Positions 25,446-32,500 of a DNA stretch of 64,000 bases are shown piece by piece. Made by a program: the position numbers and the translations under genes. The stretch is from Faecalispora anaeroviscerum (lineage in GTDB: Bacteria > Bacillota > Clostridia > Oscillospirales > Acutalibacteraceae). The stretch lies in contig NZ_CANOOQ010000001.1 of NCBI RefSeq assembly GCF_947568225.1, forward strand, positions 2,418,001 through 2,482,000, written 5' to 3'. The notes beneath the pieces were generated by a model. The model did no database searches. It worked only from the letters and a program-made list of their open reading frames with translations, and was not told where the DNA came from. The first letter of the stretch is position 1, and the number at the start of each line of letters is the position of its first letter.

Positions 25446-25486
25446 AGCCACACCAAACAACCAATAAGTGGCTGTCTGGTGTGGCT
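25446..25486 (-). terminator. Terminator of tRNA-Arg
   Basis: Arms AGCCACACCA / TGGTGTGGCT, followed on the minus strand by CTTTC, a few bases past the tRNA 3' end. Confidence 0.7.
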
Positions 25487-25492
25487 TTTCTA

Positions 25493-25569
25493 TGGCGTCC
25501 CCGGCGCGATTTGAACGCGCGGCCTTTCGCTTAGGAGGCGAACGCTCTATCCAGCTGAGCTACGGAGAC
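25493..25569 (-). tRNA. tRNA-Arg, anticodon CCT
   Basis: A complete 77-base cloverleaf on the minus strand with encoded CCA. Acceptor GTCTCCG pairs with CGGGGAC (one G-T), D-arm GCTC..GAGC, anticodon stem TTCGC/GCGAA with loop CTCCTAA giving anticodon CCT (reads AGG), T-arm GCGCG-TTCAAAT-CGCGC. A strong promoter stands upstream and a terminator downstream, so it is a single-gene transcript. Confidence 0.97.
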
Positions 25570-25622
25570 AGATAGGAAGGGATGCAAACAACACTCTGCC
25601 CTGCTGGGCGATTAACTGTTAC

Positions 25623-25651
25623 ATTTTACAGCAGGACAGGGTGTTTGTCAA
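25623..25651 (-). promoter_or_regulatory. Promoter of tRNA-Arg
   Basis: Minus strand TTGACA (25646-25651), 17-base spacer, TAAAAT (25623-25628), about 55 bases before the mature tRNA 5' end. Confidence 0.8.
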
Positions 25652-25653
25652 CA

Positions 25654-25962
25654 TTATTCCAGCCGGTTGAACGAGTAGCGGAGCACGCGCTCCAGCCGCT
25701 GCCGCGCCTTTTTCAGGTGCCGGCTGACGGTCGATTCGTGGATGCAAAGCTCCTGTGCCGCCTGCCGCGCAGTGAGACCCTCAAAAAAGCAGAGCTGCAC
25801 GCACTGCCGCTGCCGGTCGGTCAGCTCGCCTTCCATGGCTCGGTTTAGTGTATGCAGCATACGGTGGTATTCCGCATCTGCCGATTCTCCCTGGCGGCGG
25901 TACTCCTGAATTCCGGCGAGGCTCTCCGTAAACTGGTCAAGGGATAAGCGTTTCTTTCTCAC
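25654..25962 (-). CDS. Small sigma-70 region 4-like DNA-binding protein
   Basis: A 102-residue protein consisting of a short basic N-terminus (VRKKRLSLDQF) and a sigma region 4-type helix-turn-helix: LTDRQRQCVQLCFFEGLTAR followed by QAAQELCIHESTVSRHLKKA. It lacks region 2, so it cannot be a full sigma factor; it may be a stand-alone regulator of the kind common on Clostridia mobile elements. I choose the GTG at 25962 with GGGGGG upstream, giving a 26-base overlap with the preceding small gene; an in-frame ATG at 25986 is possible. Both are expressed from a promoter carrying an operator shared with the XRE gene. Confidence 0.85.
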   Translation of the reverse strand: MRKKRLSLDQFTESLAGIQEYRRQGESADAEYHRMLHTLNRAMEGELTDRQRQCVQLCFFEGLTARQAAQELCIHESTVSRHLKKARQRLERVLRYSFNRLE

Positions 25963-26173
25963 GGTGCGCCCCCCTTTCTCTTGCATAGCTTTGCAGCAGC
26001 CGCCCGGTTTCCCGGCAGTCCAAATACATCGAGTACATCATCACAATCCGTTCGTTCAGGGCTTTGGCTGCATTGGGAGTAGCCGTTTTCAGCTGGTGCC
26101 TCAAAAAGTCTACTCTGGCCTTGAGCACATTGGCCTCCTGCAGGTATTCTTCTCCCCAACTCATAAAATCCAT
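25937..26173 (-). CDS. Small helical protein, partner of the sigma-like gene
   Basis: A 78-residue soluble protein of unknown function, starting MDFMSWGEEYLQEANVLK with GGAG upstream. It is almost wholly alpha-helical and highly charged (ARVDFLRHQLK, CRETGRLLQSYARERG), so a coiled-coil or helical bundle is likely. Its end overlaps the start of the sigma region 4-like gene by 26 bases, which indicates translational coupling and a joint role, for example as a partner or antagonist. No family is recognised. Confidence 0.75.
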   Translation of the reverse strand: MDFMSWGEEYLQEANVLKARVDFLRHQLKTATPNAAKALNERIVMMYSMYLDCRETGRLLQSYARERGAHREKETLIP

Positions 26174-26192
26174 GTCATTTCTCCTTTTGTAT

Positions 26193-26205
26193 ACACGAAA
26201 CGTGT
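26193..26205. promoter_or_regulatory. Palindromic operator ACACGAAACGTGT (leftward promoter)
   Basis: Perfect palindrome 20 bases before the start of the small helical gene, between TTGTCA and a TGTATA -10-like sequence on the minus strand. A near-identical site lies in the XRE promoter, so it is probably bound by that repressor. Confidence 0.65.
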
Positions 26206-26382
26206 AGTTTAAATGACAAAGCACGGCAGAGTGGAATGAAATTACCGGGGCTTGTCAGATTTCATCATAGCATAGTGATACCCGCACTGCAACAGAAACT
26301 ATAAACAAATGTTCGATAAAGTTATCACAGGGAGATAAATGGGACAATGGTTAAGTTTGGAATAAAATTTTTCAAATTAATC

Positions 26383-26411
26383 TTGAAAAAACACGAAATG
26401 TGTGATAGAAT
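26383..26411 (+). promoter_or_regulatory. Promoter and operator of the XRE-ImmA genes
   Basis: TTGAAA (26383-26388), 17-base spacer, TAGAAT (26406-26411). The spacer contains ACACGAAATGTGT (26391-26403), differing at one base from the operator at 26193. Confidence 0.8.
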
Positions 26412-26530
26412 GCCCCCATGAAAGAGCACGGCCGCAAACGGTAAAGCCGTTTGAACGGGCGTCGCGCCGTCCGCCTAGCGCGGGGGCGCTCCGGACGGGG
26501 CGAGGCGAAATTTTGGAATGGGTGAGTGCT
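26412..26530 (+). other. Structured GC-rich leader of the XRE gene
   Basis: About 118 bases lie between the promoter and the XRE start and can form AAACGG/CCGTTT and a longer GTCCG..AGCGC/GCGCT..GGAC stem. This may be a regulatory leader or a small RNA. An 8-codon ATG frame (26418) exists but has no ribosome site. Confidence 0.4.
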
Positions 26531-26917
26531 ATGTTTGGGGTGGAACTGAAAAAGTTACGGACAGAATACGGCCTGACGCAGGCGCAGCTGGCAAAGCGTC
26601 TCGGCGTTTCCGCCTCGGCGGTGGGCATGTACGAGCAGGGGCGGCGCGAGCCGGACAGCGAGCTTCTGGCCCGTTTGGCGCGCATGTTCCACGTTAGCAC
26701 TGACACGCTGCTTGGTGTTCGGGAGGAGTCGCAGACGCAGCAGGAGGTCAATACTGTAATCGACCGCTTTACGAATATCCTCAAAAATCAGCAGGGGCTG
26801 ATGTTTAACGGTGCACCCCTTTCTGAGTCGGATCGCGAAAAAATAGTGAATGCAATCCGGGTAGCGGCAGCGATCGCCATTCCGGAGGAGGGAGAAAATG
26901 ACGAATCAAAGGATTGA
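26531..26917 (+). CDS. XRE family helix-turn-helix repressor
   Basis: A 128-residue regulator. Residues about 3-58 form a Cro/CI helix-turn-helix (LKKLRTEYGLTQAQLAKRLG, then VSASAVGMYEQGRREPDSE). The C-terminal part is helical and ends acidic (EEGENDESKD). The ATG at 26531 is chosen because everything upstream in frame is GC-rich leader outside the fold; the ribosome site is weak (GGGTGAG). The ImmA-type peptidase gene overlaps its last 20 bases, the arrangement seen in ImmR/ImmA and related repressor/antirepressor-protease pairs, in which the protease cleaves the repressor on induction. Likely self-repressing through the operator at 26391. Confidence 0.9.
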   Translation: MFGVELKKLRTEYGLTQAQLAKRLGVSASAVGMYEQGRREPDSELLARLARMFHVSTDTLLGVREESQTQQEVNTVIDRFTNILKNQQGLMFNGAPLSESDREKIVNAIRVAAAIAIPEEGENDESKD

Positions 26918-27359
26918 ACGGCTGGTGCGTTCGCTCAGGCTGCGGTTTGGCGGCGACGTTTTTGAGCTGTGCGATCATTTGGGCATCCCTGTGTTGTGGC
27001 AGGAACTGCCCCGGTCGGTCAATGGCTTCTGCCTTTGCTTTCAGCAGCGGTTTACCATTGTGCTGAATCTCTCTGTGCCAATGGAGCTGCGCTCCTATGT
27101 GTGCGCGCATGAGCTGGGGCATGTGCTGCTGCACGGAAAAACGAATGCGCTAGCGCTCGAGGAGCTGACAAATCTGTGTATGCCGCGGTTGGAAAATCAG
27201 GCGGATTATTTTGCCGCCTGCCTTTTGCTGCAGGACAGTCTGCCGGACTGGAGAGAGTGGTACAGCCCGCTGACGGTGGAGCGTGTGGCCCAGCTTTCGG
27301 GCTTGCCGGCACGCGTGGTGAACCTTTGTGTGGGCGACGGCCATGCGCTCGTTTCCTGA
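26898..27359 (+). CDS. ImmA/IrrE family metallopeptidase
   Basis: A 153-residue zinc peptidase with the motif AHELGHVLLHG (about residue 74, two His ligands and catalytic Glu) and the downstream Glu in RLENQADYFAACLLL. In known ImmA proteins this enzyme cleaves its partner XRE repressor; in IrrE-type it cleaves DdrO. Here it follows and overlaps the XRE gene, so the pair is probably an inducible switch. Targets would be the leftward sigma-like genes and the pair itself. No integrase or relaxase is nearby, so whether this is a mobile-element remnant or a chromosomal regulator is open. Confidence 0.92.
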   Translation: MTNQRIERLVRSLRLRFGGDVFELCDHLGIPVLWQELPRSVNGFCLCFQQRFTIVLNLSVPMELRSYVCAHELGHVLLHGKTNALALEELTNLCMPRLENQADYFAACLLLQDSLPDWREWYSPLTVERVAQLSGLPARVVNLCVGDGHALVS

Positions 27360-27509
27360 AATGAGGTTTCTAAAAATAAATTCACAAAAATTTTCTGTTA
27401 TTCCGGGGCCTTTTGCGATATAATAAGGGCAGCATTTGAAAAAAATTGCCGTTTCGGCCGGGTAACCCGGCAATTCAAACGGAACGGTGCAGTTGATAAA
27501 GGAGAAGCT

Positions 27510-28040
27510 ATGAAAATTTTATCTTCCGTCGCATCCAATGTGACAAAAGCGATTGATTTTGTAGTGGAAGCCAACCGAAAGAACGCGCTGATTAACCGGA
27601 TCAAGGCTGTGGTACGTTGCGAGGAAAAGAACATCGACCGCGCGTATATTGCTCTGGGAAAATACTATTTCAACAATCTGCGTGACAAAAATCTGGAGGA
27701 AACGGAACGCCACTGTTTGTCCCTGGAAAATTCCCGCCGCCGTTTGGATCGTGCTCTGACCCGTTTGGAGGAGTTGACCGACGAGGATGAGGACGATTAC
27801 GACGAGTACGAGGATTATGAGGACTGCTATGCCTGCCAGGCGCACGATGCGGAGTTTGACAGCTACGATGGCGACACGTATGAGGATGAGCGCGAGCTGC
27901 GAGAGGTAGACGGGGTCGGGGGTCACCATGCTCACGCAACGTCGGAATACGACGATGAGTTCAGTGTCTCACAGACAAAGACATCCGGTGAAGCAGCCGA
28001 CGAGGAAGACGGCAGTGTGATCCCCCCCACCGAAGAATAA
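27510..28040 (+). CDS. Hypothetical protein with acidic tail
   Basis: A 176-residue unknown. The N-terminal half (1-95) is basic and helical (ASNVTKAIDFVVEANRKN, ALGKYYFNNL, LENSRRRLDRALTRLEEL), the second half extremely acidic and probably disordered (DEDEDDYDEYEDYEDCY). No signal peptide or membrane helix. The ATG has AAAGGAG before it and a TATAAT at 27419-27424, with leader hairpins in between. It lies two codons-length ahead of a flavodoxin gene and so heads an operon with flavodoxin and mnmA. I do not recognise the family. Confidence 0.75.
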   Translation: MKILSSVASNVTKAIDFVVEANRKNALINRIKAVVRCEEKNIDRAYIALGKYYFNNLRDKNLEETERHCLSLENSRRRLDRALTRLEELTDEDEDDYDEYEDYEDCYACQAHDAEFDSYDGDTYEDERELREVDGVGGHHAHATSEYDDEFSVSQTKTSGEAADEEDGSVIPPTEE

Positions 28041-28051
28041 GGGTGCGCGGT

Positions 28052-28603
28052 ATGAAACCATTGATCGTCTGTTTTTCCCAAACCGGGAAAACAAAAAAGC
28101 TGTGTGGCTGCATGGCAAAATCGCTGGACGCCGATTTTGTGGAGCTGAAAGAAATTGCCCACCGGGGTCTGGCGAGCGCATATACGCTGGGCGTGTATGA
28201 CGCGATCCGCCGCAAGAGCGGAGATATTCTTCCCGTGGATGCCGATATTTCCGTTTATGATACCCTGATTGTAGCGTCACCGGTTTGGGCCGGGAATCTT
28301 ACGCCTGCAATGAACGATTTTATTCGGGAATATGATCTGCGCGGCAAAACGGTATACGGATTGATGACCCACGCCGGCGGCTCGGGTGAGGCCGTGAACC
28401 TGATGCGCCAGGAGCTGGAACAGGCTGGAGCGGTTTGCCCCGATGTGCTGGATTTGCAGGCAAACCGGGAACTGATTTACGATGTGAAGGCGGAGCGAAA
28501 AGCGTTCCGCCTGACAGACGACGGTAAGCTGGAGCTGCGGGAGCAGGACGGAGACAAGAACAATGATCAAAAAAATACTGCTGGGAATGAGCGGCGGGGT
28601 TGA
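28052..28603 (+). CDS. Flavodoxin-like protein
   Basis: A 183-residue flavodoxin-fold protein. The FMN phosphate loop reads FSQTGKTKKL near residue 8, followed by ISVYDTLIVASPVWAGNLTP (FMN aromatic and isoalloxazine loop) and THAGGSGEAVN. It may carry electrons at low potential or act as an NAD(P)H-linked flavin protein. The ATG at 28052 has AAGGGTG upstream; a GTG at 28043 in the same frame is less likely. Its charged C-terminal tail (DGDKNNDQKNTAGNERRG) runs 41 bases into mnmA in another frame. The tail may be the result of a lost stop codon. Confidence 0.9.
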   Translation: MKPLIVCFSQTGKTKKLCGCMAKSLDADFVELKEIAHRGLASAYTLGVYDAIRRKSGDILPVDADISVYDTLIVASPVWAGNLTPAMNDFIREYDLRGKTVYGLMTHAGGSGEAVNLMRQELEQAGAVCPDVLDLQANRELIYDVKAERKAFRLTDDGKLELREQDGDKNNDQKNTAGNERRG

Positions 28604-29630
28604 TAGCTCTGTCGCTGCTCTTTTGCTGCAGAAACAGGGCTATGAGGTCACGGGTGTGACAATGCGTCTGCGCCCGGACGAGTACATGTGCAGCAGCCAG
28701 AGCGGTGGATGCTGTTCTTTGGATGACATAGATGACGCGCGCCGCGTTTGTTACCGGCTGGGGATTGAGCATCTGGTGATGAATTTCACCGAGGAATTCC
28801 AGCGCGATGTGATCGAACCCTTTGCGAGGGACTACCAGGTCGGGCGTACCCCGAACCCCTGCATCAACTGTAACCGGTATTTAAAGTTTGAGGAAATGCT
28901 GCGCCGGGCGCGGCAGCTTGGCTTTGACGCTGTTGCCACCGGGCATTACGCGATTGTGCGGCAGGATAAAAATGGCCGGTGGCTGCTGTATCGCTCACCC
29001 GCCGGAAAAGACCAGAGCTATGTGCTGTATTCCATGACGCAGTATCAGCTGGCGCATACACTGTTCCCGCTGGGGGAGCTGGAAAAACCTGAGGTGCGCC
29101 GTATGGCGCAGGAGGCCGGGCTGCCTGTGGCGAAAAAGCCCGACAGTCAGGAAATTTGCTTTGTGGAAAACAAGGATTACGCCGGGTTTATTCGCCAATA
29201 TACGGGCAAAGAGCTGCCCAAGGGCGATTTTGTGAATGCCGAGGGCCATGTGCTTGGGCGCCATAGGGGAATCACTCATTATACTGTAGGCCAGCGCAAG
29301 GGGCTTGGAATCAGCTTTCCGCAGCCGATGTATGTGACTAAAATCGACGCCGAACACAACCGGATTGTTCTGGGGCCGGAGGGCAGCCAGTACGCTTCGG
29401 AGCTGATTGCCGGTGATTTAAACTGGATTGCCTTCGACGAGCCACCGGCTGAGTTGCATGTGCAGGCCAAGGTTCGCTACCAGGCCAGGCCCGCGACCGC
29501 GCGGGTATTGCCCGATGCACAGGGACAGGTGCGCGTGCTGTTTGACGAGCCGCAGCGCGCCGTTACACCAGGACAAGCAGTCGTTTTCTACCAGGAAAAT
29601 TTGGTAGTGGGCGGCGGAACGATATTATAA
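28563..29630 (+). CDS. mnmA: tRNA-uridine 2-sulfurtransferase
   Basis: Thiolates U34 of tRNA Lys, Glu and Gln. The 355-residue enzyme has the ATP PP-loop GMSGGVDSSVAA, the catalytic Cys100 in TPNPCINC and the persulfide Cys199 in SQEICFV, matching positions known for E. coli MnmA. GRHRGITHYTVGQRKGLGI is the conserved tRNA-contact stretch. The gene starts inside the 3' end of the flavodoxin gene (41-base overlap), so the two are coupled. Some of these enzymes take sulfur from a dedicated cysteine desulfurase; none is visible in the window. Confidence 0.96.
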   Translation: MIKKILLGMSGGVDSSVAALLLQKQGYEVTGVTMRLRPDEYMCSSQSGGCCSLDDIDDARRVCYRLGIEHLVMNFTEEFQRDVIEPFARDYQVGRTPNPCINCNRYLKFEEMLRRARQLGFDAVATGHYAIVRQDKNGRWLLYRSPAGKDQSYVLYSMTQYQLAHTLFPLGELEKPEVRRMAQEAGLPVAKKPDSQEICFVENKDYAGFIRQYTGKELPKGDFVNAEGHVLGRHRGITHYTVGQRKGLGISFPQPMYVTKIDAEHNRIVLGPEGSQYASELIAGDLNWIAFDEPPAELHVQAKVRYQARPATARVLPDAQGQVRVLFDEPQRAVTPGQAVVFYQENLVVGGGTIL

Positions 29631-29652
29631 TCAAAAGCAATGGGGTGTGATC

Positions 29653-30285
29653 ATGGCAGCCTGTATCACAAAAGAGCTTAGCTGCCCCGGCTGCGGGGCT
29701 GTGAACAAAAGCCGCATGTGGATCGAGATCGACGCTTCGGCCGATCCGGAGCAGCGGGAGCGGATTTTAAATGAAACCTTTTTCTCATGGGAGTGCCCGG
29801 ATTGCAGCTACCAGGCGCAGATGGTATACCCCTGCCTGTATCATGATCAGGAGCGCGGTTTTTTGATCTGCCTTTCGCCGCCAGGGCGCACTCAACAGGT
29901 GGTTGAGGCTGAGCGGCGGCACCCGGCCCTTGCTGGGCTGAAAAAACGGCTGGTGCTTACGCCCGCAGAGCTGAAGGAAAAAGTGATGATCTTCGAAAGC
30001 GGTTTGAATGACGTGGCGCTGGAGATGGTCAAGCTGGCGCTGCAGGAGCTGACCGAGCGCAAACAGCAAACGCGGGTGGACAAAATGTTCTTTTTAACAG
30101 AAAGCAAAGAGCTGGACTACCTGGGCTTTTCCATGTTTTTGCAAGGGGAAGAAAAGCCGGTATATCAGGGAGTGTGGCTGGAAGTATATGAAAAATCGCT
30201 TCGCGCCGCGGAGCGTGTGGATTTTCACGAATCTGGCTTTCAGCTGGTAGATCTGGCGTTGGCCAGAACGCTGCTGGAGCAATAA
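29653..30285 (+). CDS. CpXC domain protein
   Basis: A 210-residue protein. The N-terminus has Cys-Pro-x-Cys pairs typical of the CpXC family (LSCPGCGAVN and WECPDCSYQ), which bind zinc; the rest (LYHDQERGFLICLSPPG, then helical LKEKVMIFESGLNDVALEMVKLAL, excerpted) is of unknown role. The ATG at 29653 is used; a GTG two codons upstream is in frame. The ribosome site is GGGGTG. It follows mnmA by 22 bases. Family function is not established; a link to nucleic acid or folate-related biology is not supported here. Confidence 0.85.
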   Translation: MAACITKELSCPGCGAVNKSRMWIEIDASADPEQRERILNETFFSWECPDCSYQAQMVYPCLYHDQERGFLICLSPPGRTQQVVEAERRHPALAGLKKRLVLTPAELKEKVMIFESGLNDVALEMVKLALQELTERKQQTRVDKMFFLTESKELDYLGFSMFLQGEEKPVYQGVWLEVYEKSLRAAERVDFHESGFQLVDLALARTLLEQ

Positions 30286-30386
30286 AAAGGGATATTCGTG
30301 TCTTTCCCCGCCTTCGGCGGAGAAAGACACATCAATATTTCTTGCGGGGAAACACTTTCAACCGGAGAAGGGGAACAAATCAGATT

Positions 30387-32267
30387 ATGTGTGGAATATG
30401 CGGATTTACAGGCGAAATTGTTGACAGGGAGGCCGTGCTGAAAAGCATGACCGACCAAATCATACACCGTGGGCCGGACAGCAGCGGTGCTTTTCAGACA
30501 GAGGATATCTCGATGGGATTCCGCCGCCTGAGCATTATCGACGTGTCGTCTACGGGTGATCAGCCGATTTTTAACGAGGATAAAACGCTGGTGCTCACCT
30601 TCAACGGTGAGATTTATAACTACCAGAAGCTGCGCGCGGAGCTGATTGAGAAGGGTCATATCTTTAGGACACAAACGGATTCCGAGGTGCTGATCCACGG
30701 GTTTGAGGAGTGGCAGGAAGACCTGCTCAACCGCCTGCGCGGCATGTTTACGTTTGCAATCTGGAACACAAAGGACAAGTCCCTGTTTATCGCGCGGGAT
30801 TTCTTCGGCATCAAGCCCCTGCACTACACGATGGTGGGGAATCACTTTGTGTATGGCTCTGAGATCAAGAGCATTCTGGAGTTCCCGGGCTTTGAGAAAA
30901 AACTGGATTACGATACACTGAACAACTACCTGTCGTTTCAGTACGCCGTTCCGCCCAAAACGTTCTTTGAGGGCGTTTCGTGTCTGCTGCCCGCCCATTA
31001 CCTGTGGCTGCGCGACGGCCAGGTGACCACCACCCGTTACTGGGAGCCGCGCTTTGAGCCGGATGAGTCCCTCTCGGAGGAGGAAGCGGTTGATCGCATT
31101 GAAAAGGTGTTCGAGGAATCCGTCGAGTGCCACAAGATCAGCGACGTAGAGGTCGGCTGCTTTCTGTCCAGCGGCGTGGATTCGAGCTATGTGGCGACGT
31201 ACTTCCCGGGGCAGAAAACCTTTACCGTCGGCTTTGATTTTGGCGAGAAGTACAACGAGATTGACTGGGCGGAGAGTCTCTCAAAGGAGATCGGCGTTGA
31301 GCACCACAAAAAGCTGATTACCTCGGAGGAGTTTTGGGGCAACATTAAAAAGGTGCAGTACCATATGGATCAGCCGCTGGCTGACCCGTCGTGCATTGCA
31401 CTGTTCTTTGTTTCGAAGCTTGCGAGCGAGTATGTGAAGGTGGTTTTGTCCGGAGAGGGTGCCGACGAGCTGTTCGGCGGCTACACCGTTTACAACGAGC
31501 CGGATGTATTCCGGAATTACCATAAGCTGCCCCAATGGCTGCGCACGTTTTTGCGCCGCGTGGTGCAGAAGGTGCCGTGGCATTTTGTCGGACAGGGCTT
31601 TATTACGCGCGGCGAGTTTCCCACGAACGACAGCTTTATCGGCAACGCCAAAATGTTCGGCTACGAGGATAAGCTGCGCCTGCTCAGGGATCCGTCCATC
31701 GCGACGCGTCCGCAGACGATCACCAAGCCGTATTACGACCGTGTGAAGGATTTGGACGACGTGACCCGCATGCAGTATCTTGACATCAATCTGTGGATGG
31801 TGGGCGATATTTTGCTCAAAGCCGACCGCATGAGCATGGCGAACTCTTTGGAGCTGCGCGTGCCGTTCCTCGATAAAGAGGTGTTCCGTGTGGCGGCGTC
31901 GATTCCGAAGAGCCTGCGCCTGAAAAACAACACCACCAAATACGCCATGCGTCAGGCGGCGCTGCGGCATCTGCCCGCCCGCACCGCGGAGAAGAAGAAG
32001 CTTGGCTTCCCGGTGCCTACCCGTGTGTGGCTGCGTGACGAGCGGTATTATAAAATCGTGAAGGATGCATTTTCGTCTGATCTGGCCAAGCAGTTCTTCC
32101 ATACTGAGGAGCTTCTGCACTACTTGGACGAGCACTTCAAGGGCCGTCGGGATTACAGCCGCCGCATTTGGACGGTATTTGTGTTCCTGCTGTGGTATCA
32201 GGTCTATTTTGAGGGCGCCGGCCACGAAGAGGGCGACATGCCTGATTTTTCTAGCAATCAGAAATAA
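30387..32267 (+). CDS. asnB: Asparagine synthase (glutamine-hydrolysing)
   Basis: Makes asparagine from aspartate, ATP and glutamine in the cytoplasm. The start at 30387 places Cys2 (MCGICGFTG) as the N-terminal nucleophile of the glutaminase domain (to about residue 200); the longer upstream frame would bury it. The synthetase domain follows with the ATP-pyrophosphatase motif SSGVDSSYVA and SGEGADELFGGY. Length 626 residues is normal for the larger bacterial form. The ribosome site (AAGGGG) is somewhat distant. The gene is followed by a strong terminator; alternatively the product could amidate cell-wall or lipid precursors as some paralogues do. Confidence 0.95.
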   Translation: MCGICGFTGEIVDREAVLKSMTDQIIHRGPDSSGAFQTEDISMGFRRLSIIDVSSTGDQPIFNEDKTLVLTFNGEIYNYQKLRAELIEKGHIFRTQTDSEVLIHGFEEWQEDLLNRLRGMFTFAIWNTKDKSLFIARDFFGIKPLHYTMVGNHFVYGSEIKSILEFPGFEKKLDYDTLNNYLSFQYAVPPKTFFEGVSCLLPAHYLWLRDGQVTTTRYWEPRFEPDESLSEEEAVDRIEKVFEESVECHKISDVEVGCFLSSGVDSSYVATYFPGQKTFTVGFDFGEKYNEIDWAESLSKEIGVEHHKKLITSEEFWGNIKKVQYHMDQPLADPSCIALFFVSKLASEYVKVVLSGEGADELFGGYTVYNEPDVFRNYHKLPQWLRTFLRRVVQKVPWHFVGQGFITRGEFPTNDSFIGNAKMFGYEDKLRLLRDPSIATRPQTITKPYYDRVKDLDDVTRMQYLDINLWMVGDILLKADRMSMANSLELRVPFLDKEVFRVAASIPKSLRLKNNTTKYAMRQAALRHLPARTAEKKKLGFPVPTRVWLRDERYYKIVKDAFSSDLAKQFFHTEELLHYLDEHFKGRRDYSRRIWTVFVFLLWYQVYFEGAGHEEGDMPDFSSNQK

Positions 32268-32299
32268 TGCTCCAAGGTTACACGATCTTTGAACAATAG

Positions 32300-32345
32300 A
32301 ACAAGCGGCGGACACTTCGACGGGCAGAAGTGTCCGCCGCTTGTT
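32300..32345 (+). terminator. Terminator of asnB
   Basis: Perfect 18-bp arms, each AACAAGCGGCGGACACTT or its complement, with a 10-base loop, about 30 bases after the asnB stop. Confidence 0.85.
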
Positions 32346-32500
32346 TGCAAAAGAGAAAAAAGAGTGAGTTCCTTGACTGACAGTTAGATTTTATATATAA
32401 TGAGAGGGAAAAACAGGAAATTTGTGATATATCGTCCAATCAGTGAAATAGAGAAAAGCGCCTGCGGGGAGCGGGCATGAATGCAGGGAGGATCAGAGCC

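Noticed and set aside
25493..25569. tRNA-Arg as the attachment site of an integrated element
   Set aside because: No second copy of the tRNA 3' end and no integrase was found in the window.
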